DNA of 64,000 nt, taken from NCBI RefSeq assembly GCF_016902535.1, contig NZ_JACSNY010000002.1:62001-126000 (forward strand). Reading direction: 5' to 3'. The notes beneath the pieces were generated by a model that saw nothing but the letters and a program-made list of their open reading frames with translations, made no database searches and was not told where the DNA came from. This DNA is from Anaerotignum lactatifermentans. Its GTDB lineage: Bacteria > Bacillota > Clostridia > Lachnospirales > Anaerotignaceae. Position numbers and translations under genes: made by a program. The first letter of the stretch is position 1, and the number at the start of each line of letters is the position of its first letter. Positions 51,899-60,080 of the stretch are shown one piece after another.

Positions 51899-53191
51899 TT
51901 ATTCGCAAAGTAGTTTCCTGATCTCACCGATCATGTACAAGGAACCGCAGCAGAGGATCATGCCCTCTTTGGCTGTCAGTTCTTTGGCCTTCTGACAGGC
52001 CTTTTCGATTTCTTTTTCCACATAAACCGGTTTGCCGTAAGCCAGCACGGTTTTCTCCAAAAGTCGGACATCCAGTTTTCTTTCATTGGCAGGTTCTGTC
52101 AAAATGGCCTGATGGATCAATGGAAAGATCTCAGATGTCATCAGTTCATATTCTTTATCACCTAAAACGCCCAATACTAGCGTAATTTTTTTATCTTTTG
52201 CGTAAGCAGGCAGAGAAGAAGCCAGCTGCTTGATTCCATCGGCGTTGTGCGCGCCATCCAGAAGGATTAAAGGATCTTTTCCGCAGATCTCCATACGTCC
52301 CGCCCATTTTGTGCGGCACACGCCTTCCCGAATGCCTTCTTCTGTCAGGGAAAGTCCCTGTTTCTGCAAAACTGCGCAGGCATTTAAAACAGTGACACAG
52401 TTTTGAATCTGATAGTTGCCTAAAAGGGGAAGGTGGAGATCCTGATAAGAGATGAGGCGGTTTTTTACAGAAAAGACCGTTTCCTCCATGGATTGGGATG
52501 TAACATGGATCACAGACTCCGTCTCGCAGTAGAAGGGCGCGCCGACAGATTTCGCGGCGGCCTCAGCAATATTATATACTATTTTTTCCTGTGAATACAA
52601 CACCACAGGGGAATTTTTCTTGATGATTCCGCATTTTTCCGCCGCGATTTCTTCTATGGTATCCCCCAGAAAAGCGGTATGGTCGATGCTGATGGACATA
52701 ATGAGACTGAGCAGAGGAGCGGTGATGACATTGGTGGCGTCATAACGTCCGCCAAGGCCTACTTCGATAATGGCCAGATCAACCTTTTTCTGGGCAAAAT
52801 AATGAAAGGCTGCGGCTGTTACGATTTCAAAGAGCGTGGGAACTTCTTCCCCCGCTGCGTCCATCTGTTCGCAGAAGCCTCGTACCAGGGTGATTTCCGC
52901 AGCAAAATCTTCATCGGAGATATCTGTTCCATTGATGCGGAACCGCTCGTTATATTTCTCCAGATGAGGAGACGTATAAACCGCGGTGCGGTATCCGTGG
53001 ACTGTCAGAATGGAGGAAAGCAGGGCAGACGCGGAGCCTTTTCCGTTGGTGCCGGCAATATGGATACAGGTCAGCTGATCCTGTGGATTTCCCATACGTG
53101 CTAAAAGTGCCTTGATACGGGAAAGACCGGGCACAGAGGCAAAGCCGACTTCTTTTTCCAGATACTCTATGGATTGCTGATAATTCATCAT
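51899..53191 (-). CDS. folC: Folylpolyglutamate synthase / dihydrofolate synthase
   Basis: The 430-residue Mur-ligase-family enzyme adds glutamate to folates. It has the ATP-binding loop HIAGTNGKGSASALLSSIL, the Mg-binding region EVGLGGRYDATNV, IDHTAFLGDTIEEIAAEKCGIIK and the C-terminal domain with LLDGAHNADGIKQLASSLPAY. Length is standard. ATG at 53191 follows GGGAGGAATT. It reads away from mltG. Confidence 0.95.
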   Translation of the reverse strand: MMNYQQSIEYLEKEVGFASVPGLSRIKALLARMGNPQDQLTCIHIAGTNGKGSASALLSSILTVHGYRTAVYTSPHLEKYNERFRINGTDISDEDFAAEITLVRGFCEQMDAAGEEVPTLFEIVTAAAFHYFAQKKVDLAIIEVGLGGRYDATNVITAPLLSLIMSISIDHTAFLGDTIEEIAAEKCGIIKKNSPVVLYSQEKIVYNIAEAAAKSVGAPFYCETESVIHVTSQSMEETVFSVKNRLISYQDLHLPLLGNYQIQNCVTVLNACAVLQKQGLSLTEEGIREGVCRTKWAGRMEICGKDPLILLDGAHNADGIKQLASSLPAYAKDKKITLVLGVLGDKEYELMTSEIFPLIHQAILTEPANERKLDVRLLEKTVLAYGKPVYVEKEIEKACQKAKELTAKEGMILCCGSLYMIGEIRKLLCE

Positions 53192-53304
53192 AATTCCTCC
53201 CTTTTCAGTCTGAACAATATTATAGCAGGAATGGATTTTTCTGCAAGATGATTAAGAAAACCGAAATAATAATTTATTTTCCGGTGGATAAGGGTAAGAA
53301 ATGG

Positions 53305-53333
53305 TTGTACCAAAAGGTAGAAAAATGTATAAT
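53305..53333 (+). promoter_or_regulatory. Promoter of mltG operon
   Basis: TTGTAC (53305-53310) and TATAAT (53328-53333) are 17 bp apart; it would drive mltG, the methyltransferase gene and the U32 gene. Confidence 0.65.
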
Positions 53334-53371
53334 AAAAAAGATTTGAGTCAGACAAGGAGGCAAATGCCATT

Positions 53372-54895
53372 ATGGAAGAAAGAAAAGACCGTGACGGCAG
53401 CCGGTATCTGCCGGAAGGGAATTCCAACTACAGATTTTCGCAGCAAGAAGAAAAAAGGCGGGAGATGGAGGACCAGCTCAGCCATACCAGATATCCTGTC
53501 AGAGAAAGAACTTATGTGCCTGGAAAAGGCGGATATCCCGTCAGAGAGGATACTTATATTCCCGGGAAGAGCGGCTATCCCGCGCGGGAGGAAACGGCCT
53601 ATCCCAGACGCCGCAGAATAGAAAATGCGGATGCAGAAAAAAAACAGACAGAGCGGCAGGATACAGGAGAAGAACGCCGCTATGAGACGCGGGTACCAAG
53701 AAGGGCGCAGGCGGAATCAGAGATAAAGATGGAACGGTCCGCGCAGCAGGAGTTTGGCGGATGGAACGAGGAGAAAGGAAATCCTCAAAGAAGTCAGCGC
53801 CATCCGTCCACACGGGGAACGCAGAAAAACAGTGCTGAACGAAAAAGAAAACGGCGCAACCAGAAATTGTTCCGGCTGATTCTTGTGCTGATTGCGGCGC
53901 TGATTATAGGGATACTCTGTTTCCGGTTGGGAGAAAGCCTGATGGGCTCCAGTACGGAAGAGGTAACTCTTACAGGCGAAACAGTAATGGTTACCATTCC
54001 GGAAGGCGCGGGCACGTCTGAAATCGCCGATATTCTGAAAGAGAATAAACTGATCGGCAGCAAACTGTCCTTCCGAATCAGCAGTCGTTTGAATGGCTAT
54101 GACGGAACCTTCAAACAGGGGACCTATGAAATTGATACAGGCCTGACACAGACACAGATTATGGATTTGCTCCAGTCCGGCGAAGTGGCAACGGACAATA
54201 AACTTACCATTCCAGAGGGGTACAATACCAGACAGATTGCCGCGAAAGTGGAAGAACTTGGAATCTGTACCGCGGCGGAATTTATAGAGGAAGCAAATAC
54301 GGGAGTATTTGAATATGATTTTCTGAATGATCTGCCGGACAGAGAATATCGTTTGGAGGGCTATCTTTTCCCGGATACATATTTCCTGACGGAGAATATG
54401 ACAGCCCATGATGTGATTGATATGATGTTAAAGCGCTTTGACCAGATGTATACCACAGAATATCAGAATGCGGTGGCTTCCAGCGGCCATACTCTGGATG
54501 AAATTGTTATCATCGCGTCTATGGTGGAAAAAGAGATTACCCTGGACGATGAAAGAAGCAAAGCGGCCAGCGTGATTTATAATCGTCTGGAAGAAGATAT
54601 GTCTCTTGGCATTGACGCCACGGTACTCTATGGACTTGGCAGAGACAGTGGATCACTGACGCAGGAAGATCTGGAAAAAGATACGCCTTATAATACCCGC
54701 TTGAATAAGGGGCTACCGGAAGGTCCCATCGCTAACCCTGGCGAGGCATCTTTCCGTGCGGCTGTATATCCCGATACGACGAATTATCTGTATTATGTAT
54801 TAGAGGCGGAAGGTCAGTCGAACCATGTATTCTGCGAGACCTATGAACAGTTCCTGGCGGCAAAGGAAACATATCAGGCCAGCCTTTCACAGTAA
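53372..54895 (+). CDS. mltG: Endolytic murein transglycosylase MltG with a long repeat-bearing N-terminal extension
   Basis: The 507-residue protein cleaves nascent peptidoglycan strands at the membrane. The catalytic YceG-like domain (about 200-500) contains TIPEGYNTRQIAAKVEELGI, YRLEGYLFPDTYFL, the catalytic Glu in IIASMVEKEITL, and GLPEGPIANPGEASFRAAVYP. One membrane helix lies at about 166-186. Ahead of it is a charged cytoplasmic extension of 165 residues, rich in Arg and Glu, with a 14-residue tandem repeat (residues 41-78). The ATG at 53372 is 11 bases from AGGAGG. The order mltG, methyltransferase, U32 is as in Bacillus yrrL-yrrM-yrrN/O. Confidence 0.92.
   Translation: MEERKDRDGSRYLPEGNSNYRFSQQEEKRREMEDQLSHTRYPVRERTYVPGKGGYPVREDTYIPGKSGYPAREETAYPRRRRIENADAEKKQTERQDTGEERRYETRVPRRAQAESEIKMERSAQQEFGGWNEEKGNPQRSQRHPSTRGTQKNSAERKRKRRNQKLFRLILVLIAALIIGILCFRLGESLMGSSTEEVTLTGETVMVTIPEGAGTSEIADILKENKLIGSKLSFRISSRLNGYDGTFKQGTYEIDTGLTQTQIMDLLQSGEVATDNKLTIPEGYNTRQIAAKVEELGICTAAEFIEEANTGVFEYDFLNDLPDREYRLEGYLFPDTYFLTENMTAHDVIDMMLKRFDQMYTTEYQNAVASSGHTLDEIVIIASMVEKEITLDDERSKAASVIYNRLEEDMSLGIDATVLYGLGRDSGSLTQEDLEKDTPYNTRLNKGLPEGPIANPGEASFRAAVYPDTTNYLYYVLEAEGQSNHVFCETYEQFLAAKETYQASLSQ
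53492..53605 (+). repeat. In-frame 42-bp tandem repeat in mltG
   Basis: Units at 53492-53533, 53534-53575 and a partial 53576-53605 encode YPVRERTYVPGKGG, YPVREDTYIPGKSG and YPAREETAYP. The DNA of the units has diverged more at third positions than the protein has. Confidence 0.75.
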
Positions 54896-54913
54896 AACAA
54901 GGAGAATGAAACA

Positions 54914-55600
54914 ATGAATTATGTAACAGATGATACCATGAACGCCTATCTGCGCACGGTACAGCCTATGTATGACGGGGTTTTAGGAGAAATCCAGCGG
55001 GAAGCGCTGGCGGCGGAAGTGCCGATTATCCCTCTGGAAACGGCGCGTCTGCTCAGTGTGCTGCTGACCATGCACAAACCAAAGCAGATTCTGGAAATCG
55101 GTACAGCCGTTGGCTTTTCCGCCGGTTTAATGTGCCGCTATCTGCCGGAAGACGGAACCGTAACGACCATTGACCGGTTTGAGGTTATGCTGAAAGATGC
55201 CAGAGTCAATATCAAGCGGATGGGTCTGGAAAATAAGATCAAAATACTGGAAGGGGACGCGGCGGATATTCTGCCGACCTTAGAAGGCCCCTATGACGTG
55301 ATTTTTCTGGATGCGGCCAAAGGACAGTATGGTAATTTTCTGCCCCATTGTCTGCGGCTACTGCCCGTTGGCGGTTTGCTGATTGTAGACGATGTGCTTC
55401 AGGGCGGTACCATTGCGCAGACCAGATTCAGCGTGCCCAGACGTCAGCGTACCATCCATAAGCGTCTGCGGAATTTCCTGTGGGAAATCACCCATAATGA
55501 CGCCTTGGAAACGTCGATTATTCCCATTGGGGATGGGATGGCCCTGTGCTACAAGAAAAAAGAGATTCCTCTGGAAGGAGAACAGAAAGATGATGAATAA
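54914..55600 (+). CDS. trmR: O-methyltransferase, probable tRNA 5-hydroxyuridine methyltransferase TrmR
   Basis: The 228-residue SAM enzyme is of the caffeoyl-CoA O-methyltransferase type: ILEIGTAVGFSAGLMCRYLP (SAM loop), TVTTIDRFEVMLKDAR, GDAADILPTLEGPYDVIFLDAAKGQY, and LLIVDDVLQGG (metal-binding Asp pair). In Bacillus the gene at this place, yrrM, encodes TrmR, which methylates 5-hydroxyuridine at tRNA wobble position 34. The adjacent U32-family gene supplies the hydroxylation step in that system, which supports the assignment. It overlaps that gene by 11 bases. Confidence 0.85.
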   Translation: MNYVTDDTMNAYLRTVQPMYDGVLGEIQREALAAEVPIIPLETARLLSVLLTMHKPKQILEIGTAVGFSAGLMCRYLPEDGTVTTIDRFEVMLKDARVNIKRMGLENKIKILEGDAADILPTLEGPYDVIFLDAAKGQYGNFLPHCLRLLPVGGLLIVDDVLQGGTIAQTRFSVPRRQRTIHKRLRNFLWEITHNDALETSIIPIGDGMALCYKKKEIPLEGEQKDDE

Positions 55601-56837
55601 GAAAAAGCCGGAACTGCTGGCACCTGCCGGTGATCTGGAGAAATTAAAGATTGCCATACTTTATGGCGCAGACGCGGTTTACATTGGCGGAGAAGCGTAC
55701 GGTCTGCGGGCGAAGGCAAAGAACTTTGACCGAGAGACCATGGCCGAAGGGATTCGCTTTGCCCATGAGCATGGCGCGAAGGTATATATTACAGCGAATA
55801 TTTTTGCTCATAATGCCGATTTTGAAGGGATGGCGGAATATTTCAGGGAAGTTTATGAACTGGGAGCAGATGCGGTGCTGATTTCTGATCTTGGCGTTTT
55901 TTCCGTAGCGAAAGAGGCTGCACCCAATCTGGAGATTCATGTATCTACCCAGGCCAATAATACTAATTACCAGAGTGCCCGCATGTGGTACCGCCTGGGG
56001 GCAAAGAGAGTGGTAGTTGCCAGAGAACTTTCCCTGGGCGAGATTCGTGAGATCCGGGAAAAGATTCCGGAAGACATGGAGATCGAGGCATTTGTCCATG
56101 GGGCTATGTGTATTTCTTATTCCGGAAGATGTCTGCTGAGCAACTACCTTAGCGGAAGAGATTCCAACAAAGGCGCCTGCGCCCATCCCTGCCGCTGGAA
56201 ATACCATCTGGTGGAGGAGACCCGTCCCGGTGAATATATGCCCGTAGAGGAAAATGAGAGAGGGACTTATATCTATAATTCCAAGGACTTGTGTATGATC
56301 GATCACATTCCTGACTTGATCGAAGCCGGCGTGGTCAGTCTGAAAATTGAAGGACGCATGAAAACACCTTTTTATGTGGGTACGGTCATTAAGGCATATC
56401 GCCGTGCCATTGATGATTATTTTGAAGACCCCGCTCTGTACGAGAAAAATCTTTCCTATTATATGGAAGAAGTTTCCAAAGCCAGCCATAGAGATTATAC
56501 GACTGCCTTTTACTATGGCAAGCCCGACGGGAACCAGCAGGTATATACCAACAACAGCTATATTCGACCCTTTGACTTTATTGGTGTCGTGACAGAGGAC
56601 AGCGATGAGGCGGGGTATGCCTGGATTGAGCAGAGAAATAAATTTTCTGTGGGAGAAGAAATCGAAGTGATGCCGGCGAAAGGTCCGTCCTTTTCCATGA
56701 CAGTTTCCGAGATCTGGGATGAAGAGGGAAATCCCGTGGAATCCGCGCCTCATCCTCAGCAAAAGCTACGGGTCAAATTTACAGAGCCGGTACATACTTT
56801 TGACATGATGCGCAAATTTATTTCGCATACCGAATAA
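55590..56837 (+). CDS. trhP: U32 family protein, probable tRNA hydroxylation protein TrhP
   Basis: The 415-residue protein begins with KPELLAPAGDLEKLKIAILYGADAVYIGG and carries the U32 signature EAFVHGAMCISYSGRC, with further cysteines in ACAHPCRW, then a C-terminal beta domain. Older annotation calls these peptidases or collagenases; TrhP/YegQ proteins are now known to be needed for 5-hydroxyuridine at tRNA position 34. Bacillus has two adjacent copies, and only one is here. It is coupled to the upstream methyltransferase gene (ATGATGAATAAG overlap). The frame is open upstream to 55392, but the ATG at 55590 follows GGAAGGAG. Confidence 0.88.
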   Translation: MMNKKKPELLAPAGDLEKLKIAILYGADAVYIGGEAYGLRAKAKNFDRETMAEGIRFAHEHGAKVYITANIFAHNADFEGMAEYFREVYELGADAVLISDLGVFSVAKEAAPNLEIHVSTQANNTNYQSARMWYRLGAKRVVVARELSLGEIREIREKIPEDMEIEAFVHGAMCISYSGRCLLSNYLSGRDSNKGACAHPCRWKYHLVEETRPGEYMPVEENERGTYIYNSKDLCMIDHIPDLIEAGVVSLKIEGRMKTPFYVGTVIKAYRRAIDDYFEDPALYEKNLSYYMEEVSKASHRDYTTAFYYGKPDGNQQVYTNNSYIRPFDFIGVVTEDSDEAGYAWIEQRNKFSVGEEIEVMPAKGPSFSMTVSEIWDEEGNPVESAPHPQQKLRVKFTEPVHTFDMMRKFISHTE

Positions 56838-56860
56838 AAAAACTTGATTTTCTATGAAAT

Positions 56861-56890
56861 TATAGATATTCTATATGTATAGCTATAAAT
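56861..56890. promoter_or_regulatory. Palindromic operator before marR-type gene
   Basis: TATAGATATTCTATA (56861-56875) is a perfect inverted repeat with a TAT centre, and TATAGCTATA lies a few bases on. Both lie over or just behind a probable promoter (TTGATT at 56844-56849, TATTCT at 56867-56872) and suit binding by a MarR dimer. Confidence 0.6.
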
Positions 56891-56912
56891 GGAAAAGGAA
56901 AAGGACAGTAAT

Positions 56913-57335
56913 ATGGAATTAACACAATGTATCAACTATCTGCTGACTACGGCGCAACATTCCGTATTTCAGTATTTGAACGGAAAATTATCCGCATATG
57001 ACATCACTCCGTCCCAGTATGGCGTACTCAGCTGCCTGTGGCAGAGAGAATTTGCTACGCCCAAACAGATCTCTGAGATCCTTTGTCTGGAGACGTCTAC
57101 CATTTCTGGGGTGTTGGATCGTATGCAGAAAAAAGGTCTGATTGATCGTGTCATCAATCGGGAGGACCGCAGGGAAGTCCGTGTAATCCCAACGGAAAAG
57201 GGGAAGGCGCTGGAAGAACCCATTTCTCAGATTATTGACGAGGTAAATGCGGAAGTGCTGAAATGCTTCTCGGAAGAGGAGGTTTTGCTTCTGAAAAATC
57301 AGCTTCGTGTGATCGCGGAAGGAAAACATTTTTAA
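56913..57335 (+). CDS. MarR family transcriptional regulator
   Basis: The 140-residue protein is a winged-helix dimer of the MarR family: ITPSQYGVLSCLWQREFATPKQISEIL, recognition helix ETSTISGVLDRMQKKGLI and wing NREDRREVRVIPTEKGKAL. Typical ligands are phenolic compounds, but no linked efflux or catabolic gene is present in this direction, so it may act elsewhere as well as on itself. ATG at 56913 follows AAAAGGA; ATG at 56889 lies too near the promoter and lacks a ribosome binding site. Confidence 0.88.
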   Translation: MELTQCINYLLTTAQHSVFQYLNGKLSAYDITPSQYGVLSCLWQREFATPKQISEILCLETSTISGVLDRMQKKGLIDRVINREDRREVRVIPTEKGKALEEPISQIIDEVNAEVLKCFSEEEVLLLKNQLRVIAEGKHF

Positions 57336-57349
57336 TGAAACAAAGAAAA

Positions 57350-57380
57350 AGAGCGGGTAACTTTTACCTGCTTTTTTTGT
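57350..57380. terminator. Bidirectional terminator between marR-type gene and sigK
   Basis: AGCGGGTAA (57352-57360) and TTACCTGCT (57364-57372) form a 9-bp stem with a G-T pair, followed by seven T residues, with A-rich sequence on the other side. Confidence 0.8.
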
Positions 57381-57415
57381 GGGCAAATAATGAAGTTTCG
57401 CTATGTAACAGGGCA

Positions 57416-58108
57416 TCAGCCCTGGAATTCCTGTAAGGCGGCATTGAGTTTTTTCAATGCCTTTTTTTCGATTCTGGAAACATAGGACCGGGAGATTCCC
57501 ATGATTTCCGCGATTTCCTGCTGTGTCAGCGTATCCTGCTGGAAAAGACCATACCGCAGACAGATCACCTTTTGCTCTCTTTCTGTCAGGACCGACTTTA
57601 CCGCTTCCAGCATCCGTTTGGTCTGTATGGAAAGATCCAGTGTTTCCGCAAAATCCGGCGTATCGCTGTTGATAATATCCAGTATGACAATTTCATTTCC
57701 GTCCCTGTCAGTACCGATGGGGTCGTAAAGAGAAATGTCATGCTGATTTTTTTTGCCCGCACGCAGGAACATCAGCAGTTCGTTTTCGATACAGCGGGAG
57801 GCATAGGAAGCCAAACGGATGTTTTTTTCGCAGTCGTAGGTCAGTATGGCTTTCATTAGTCCAACGGTGCCGATGGAGATCATTTCTTCCGTATCTTTTT
57901 GGGCGCTGCTGTACTTTTTAACGATATGCGCCACCAATCGCAGATTATGAAGGACCAAATGATCCTTGGCCTCTTTTTTCTCTTCTTCTGTTCCGTTTTG
58001 ATAGAGCGTCAGCCATTTTGCCTCTTCCTCTTTGGTAAGGGGTTTCGGAAAAGAACCCGATGTGGAAAAGCCAAAGAAAAAACAGGAGCAAAGACAGAAA
58101 AGGAACAC
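57416..58108 (-). CDS. sigK: Sporulation sigma factor K (pro-sigma K)
   Basis: The 230-residue protein has an N-terminal hydrophobic prosequence (VFLFCLCSCFFFGFS) of the type removed by the SpoIVFB protease, then sigma-70 regions 2 (NLRLVAHIVKKY, ASYASRCIENELLMFLRAGKK), 3 and 4 (REQKVICLRYGLF, LTQQEIAEIMGISRSYVSRIEKKALKKL). This is sigma K, which drives late mother-cell genes. The start is a GTG at 58108, seven bases after AGGAGG. The frame is open to 58753, but the extra part lies over the spoIIA operon and is not coding. The gene is intact, with no skin-type insertion. Confidence 0.93.
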   Translation of the reverse strand: MFLFCLCSCFFFGFSTSGSFPKPLTKEEEAKWLTLYQNGTEEEKKEAKDHLVLHNLRLVAHIVKKYSSAQKDTEEMISIGTVGLMKAILTYDCEKNIRLASYASRCIENELLMFLRAGKKNQHDISLYDPIGTDRDGNEIVILDIINSDTPDFAETLDLSIQTKRMLEAVKSVLTEREQKVICLRYGLFQQDTLTQQEIAEIMGISRSYVSRIEKKALKKLNAALQEFQG

Positions 58109-58303
58109 AACAACACCTCCTGAAGCATTGGAAGAGAGGGATTGCTTTATCTTATGTGCGGACAAATTTCGCTGTGCGTGTCTGAATCTGTTTTTTGATG
58201 TCCTTTTTTGGAAGGACAGGACGGACAAGGGGAATTTTTGCGAAAGAATGCCTCCTGATACCGGGACAAAATCCGGTATAGTAGACAGGAAAGGAGGCAG
58301 ATT

Positions 58304-58657
58304 ATGGAAGTAAGTTACGAAAAGAAAGAGAATATACTGGTGGTATCCGTGAAAGGAGAGATCGACCATCATACATCCACTTTGCTGCGGGAAAGAACGG
58401 ATGAACAGCTGGACAAGATCTGCGGCAAGCATCTGCTGTTTTGTTTTCAGGAGGTTACGTTTATGGACAGCGCAGGCATCGGCGTATTGCTGGGCAGATT
58501 TAAGCGGGTTCAGGGATTGGGAGGAAGAATGGCGATCGCCTGTGCGGGAGAACGTGTGGGAATGATTTTGAAAATGTCGGCCTTGACCTCTCTGATCCCT
58601 TTGTTTTCTTCTCAGGAGGAAGCGATTAGCTATCTGAAGGGAGGGAGAGGCAAATGA
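58304..58657 (+). CDS. spoIIAA: Anti-sigma F factor antagonist SpoIIAA
   Basis: The 117-residue STAS-domain protein carries the phosphorylated serine in FMDSAGIGVLLGR. SpoIIAA releases sigma F from SpoIIAB in the forespore when unphosphorylated. The next two genes are spoIIAB and sigF in the standard order, with a four-base overlap to spoIIAB. The ATG follows GGAAAGGAGGC. The 195-bp region upstream, shared with sigK, should hold a sigma-H or sigma-A promoter; TATAGT near 58275 could be a -10 box, but I found no convincing -35. Confidence 0.95.
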   Translation: MEVSYEKKENILVVSVKGEIDHHTSTLLRERTDEQLDKICGKHLLFCFQEVTFMDSAGIGVLLGRFKRVQGLGGRMAIACAGERVGMILKMSALTSLIPLFSSQEEAISYLKGGRGK

Positions 58658-59076
58658 GAAATTGGATGCGGGCCTGCTTTGAGGCCAGATCGGAAAATGA
58701 GAGCCTTGCCAGAATGATGGCGGCAGGTTTTTTTTCGGCACTGAATCCCACATTATCTGAAATCACCGATGTGAAAACAGCTGTTTCGGAAGCGGTGACC
58801 AACGCCATTATTCATGGCTATGAGGGAAAAGGCGGAACAGTGCAGCTGTACTGTGCCTATGATGAGGAGAAGCTCTATGTGGAGGTGGCGGATCAGGGCA
58901 TCGGGATTAAAGACATCCCCCAGGCTCTGGAGCCGCTGTATACATCAAAGCCGGAAATGGAGCGTTCCGGCATGGGATTCACCATTATGGAGACCTTTAT
59001 GGACGGGATGCGGGTAGAAAGCCGTCCGGGAGAAGGCACCAGAATCTATATGGAAAAATATCTTTCCCGGGAATGA
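58654..59076 (+). CDS. spoIIAB: Anti-sigma F factor SpoIIAB
   Basis: The 140-residue GHKL-fold protein kinase holds sigma F inactive and phosphorylates SpoIIAA. It shows the N-box region VSEAVTNAIIHGYE, the ATP-binding VADQGIGIKDIPQALEPLYTSKPEMERSGMGFTIME and a C-terminal strand. Length and order in the operon are canonical. Start ATG overlaps spoIIAA by four bases. Confidence 0.96.
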   Translation: MRNWMRACFEARSENESLARMMAAGFFSALNPTLSEITDVKTAVSEAVTNAIIHGYEGKGGTVQLYCAYDEEKLYVEVADQGIGIKDIPQALEPLYTSKPEMERSGMGFTIMETFMDGMRVESRPGEGTRIYMEKYLSRE

Positions 59077-59086
59077 GGTGGTTTCT

Positions 59087-59809
59087 ATGGAGACCATACG
59101 GGAACAGATTCGACTGGCTCAGCAGGGAGATGGCACCGCCAGAGAAAGATTGGTTACAGAAAACACCGGACTGATCTGGAGCGTAGTGAAGCGGTTTTAC
59201 GGCAGGGGGCATGATCCGGAGGACCTTTTTCAGATTGGCGTTATTGGGCTGTTAAAGGCCATAGACAAGTTTGATTTTCAATATGACGTTAGATTCTCCA
59301 CCTATGCCGTTCCAATGATCTTAGGGGAAATACGGCGGTTTTTACGAGATGACGGCATGATTAAAGTAAGCCGGCCTCTGCGGGAAACAGCCATCCGGGC
59401 CTATGGTGTGCGGGAGAGGCTCATGAAGGAAAAAAACAGGGAGATCACTCTGCTGGAGCTGGCGGAGGCTATGGAAATGAAGGTAGAGGAGCTGGTGCCG
59501 GCGCTGGAGGCGGGAAGGGATGTGGAGAGTCTTTCTTCTGTTGTATTTGCCAAAGAAGGGGAAAAAGGGCTGTCCTTGGAAGAATGTATTCCCGACGAGC
59601 GCAAAGAGGAAAATGTGGTGGAACGTATTCTGCTGCAGGAGGCGCTGGAAAAATTGCCGCCCAGAGAACGTCAGGTAATCCTTCTGCGTTATTTCGAGGA
59701 TAAAACGCAAACGGATATTGCCAGAAGAATGGGGATTTCCCAGGTGCAGGTTTCCCGCATCGAGAAAAAAGTACTTCAGTCTCTGCGGAAAAAATTATCG
59801 GAAGGCTGA
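59087..59809 (+). CDS. sigF: Sporulation sigma factor F
   Basis: The 240-residue sigma-70 factor directs early forespore transcription. It contains region 2 (LIWSVVKRFYGRGHDPEDLFQIGVIGLLKAIDKFDF), region 3 (KVSRPLRETAIRAY) and region 4 (LPPRERQVILLRYFEDKTQTDIARRMGISQVQVSRIEKKVL). It is the third gene of the spoIIA operon, 10 bp after spoIIAB. The ATG at 59087 follows GAGGTGG; the GTG at 59078 is a weaker choice. A terminator follows. Confidence 0.96.
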   Translation: METIREQIRLAQQGDGTARERLVTENTGLIWSVVKRFYGRGHDPEDLFQIGVIGLLKAIDKFDFQYDVRFSTYAVPMILGEIRRFLRDDGMIKVSRPLRETAIRAYGVRERLMKEKNREITLLELAEAMEMKVEELVPALEAGRDVESLSSVVFAKEGEKGLSLEECIPDERKEENVVERILLQEALEKLPPRERQVILLRYFEDKTQTDIARRMGISQVQVSRIEKKVLQSLRKKLSEG

Positions 59810-59828
59810 ACACTGCCTATCAGGGCGG

Positions 59829-59876
59829 AGAAAGCCGTGGTGTTGTCTGGTATGACAATACTGCGGCTTTTTGTAT
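59829..59876 (+). terminator. Terminator of the spoIIA operon
   Basis: AAAGCCG (59831-59837) pairs with CGGCTTT (59864-59870), with an inner TTGTC/GACAA stem, followed by TTTTTG. Confidence 0.8.
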
Positions 59877-59891
59877 GATTTTGGAAAAAAC

Positions 59892-59920
59892 TATACATTT
59901 TACATGAAATGTGGTATACT
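59892..59920 (+). promoter_or_regulatory. Promoter of the queuosine-salvage operon
   Basis: TATACA (59892-59897) and TATACT (59915-59920) are 17 bp apart, upstream of the riboswitch. Confidence 0.55.
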
Positions 59921-59966
59921 TGCTTCTGCATTTATACAATCGGCGGAAACGATACCAATACCGCCG

Positions 59967-60080
59967 GACTGGTTCGTGAACTTCCCAGTATAAAAAACCA
60001 AGTATCTCAGCCGCGCATCGGATTTTGCCGCTGCGGTGGGAACCGATGGGTGGAACAAAAATCGGAAAGGAGATTGGAGA
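59967..60080 (+). promoter_or_regulatory. PreQ1-I riboswitch with expression platform
   Basis: The aptamer at 59968-60002 follows the class I pattern closely: ACTGG (59968-59972) and CCAGT (59985-59989) form P1, the loop begins TTCGTGA, and the A-rich strand ATAAAAAACCAAG follows P1. The Thermoanaerobacter tengcongensis and Bacillus queC aptamers have the same layout. Downstream, CCGAT (60043-60047) can pair either with ATCGG at 60017-60021 or with ATCGG at 60061-60065 beside the GAAAGGAG ribosome binding site, giving two exclusive folds. With no T tract, control of translation is likelier than termination. A CGGCGG/CCGCCG hairpin (59941-59966) precedes the aptamer. Confidence 0.82.

Noticed and set aside
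53492-53605. CRISPR-like repeats
   Set aside because: The repeat is in frame within mltG, contiguous without spacers, and diverged at third codon positions; it is a protein repeat.
58200-58303. Sigma-H promoter of the spoIIA operon (AGGGGAATT and AAAGAATGC near 58225-58250)
   Set aside because: The spacing between the two parts is far shorter than the 11-12 bp needed, so the resemblance is probably chance.
58109-58753. Upstream extension of the sigK frame
   Set aside because: It would cover the spoIIAA gene on the opposite strand; the GTG at 58108 has an ideal ribosome binding site and gives the normal pro-sigma K N-terminus.
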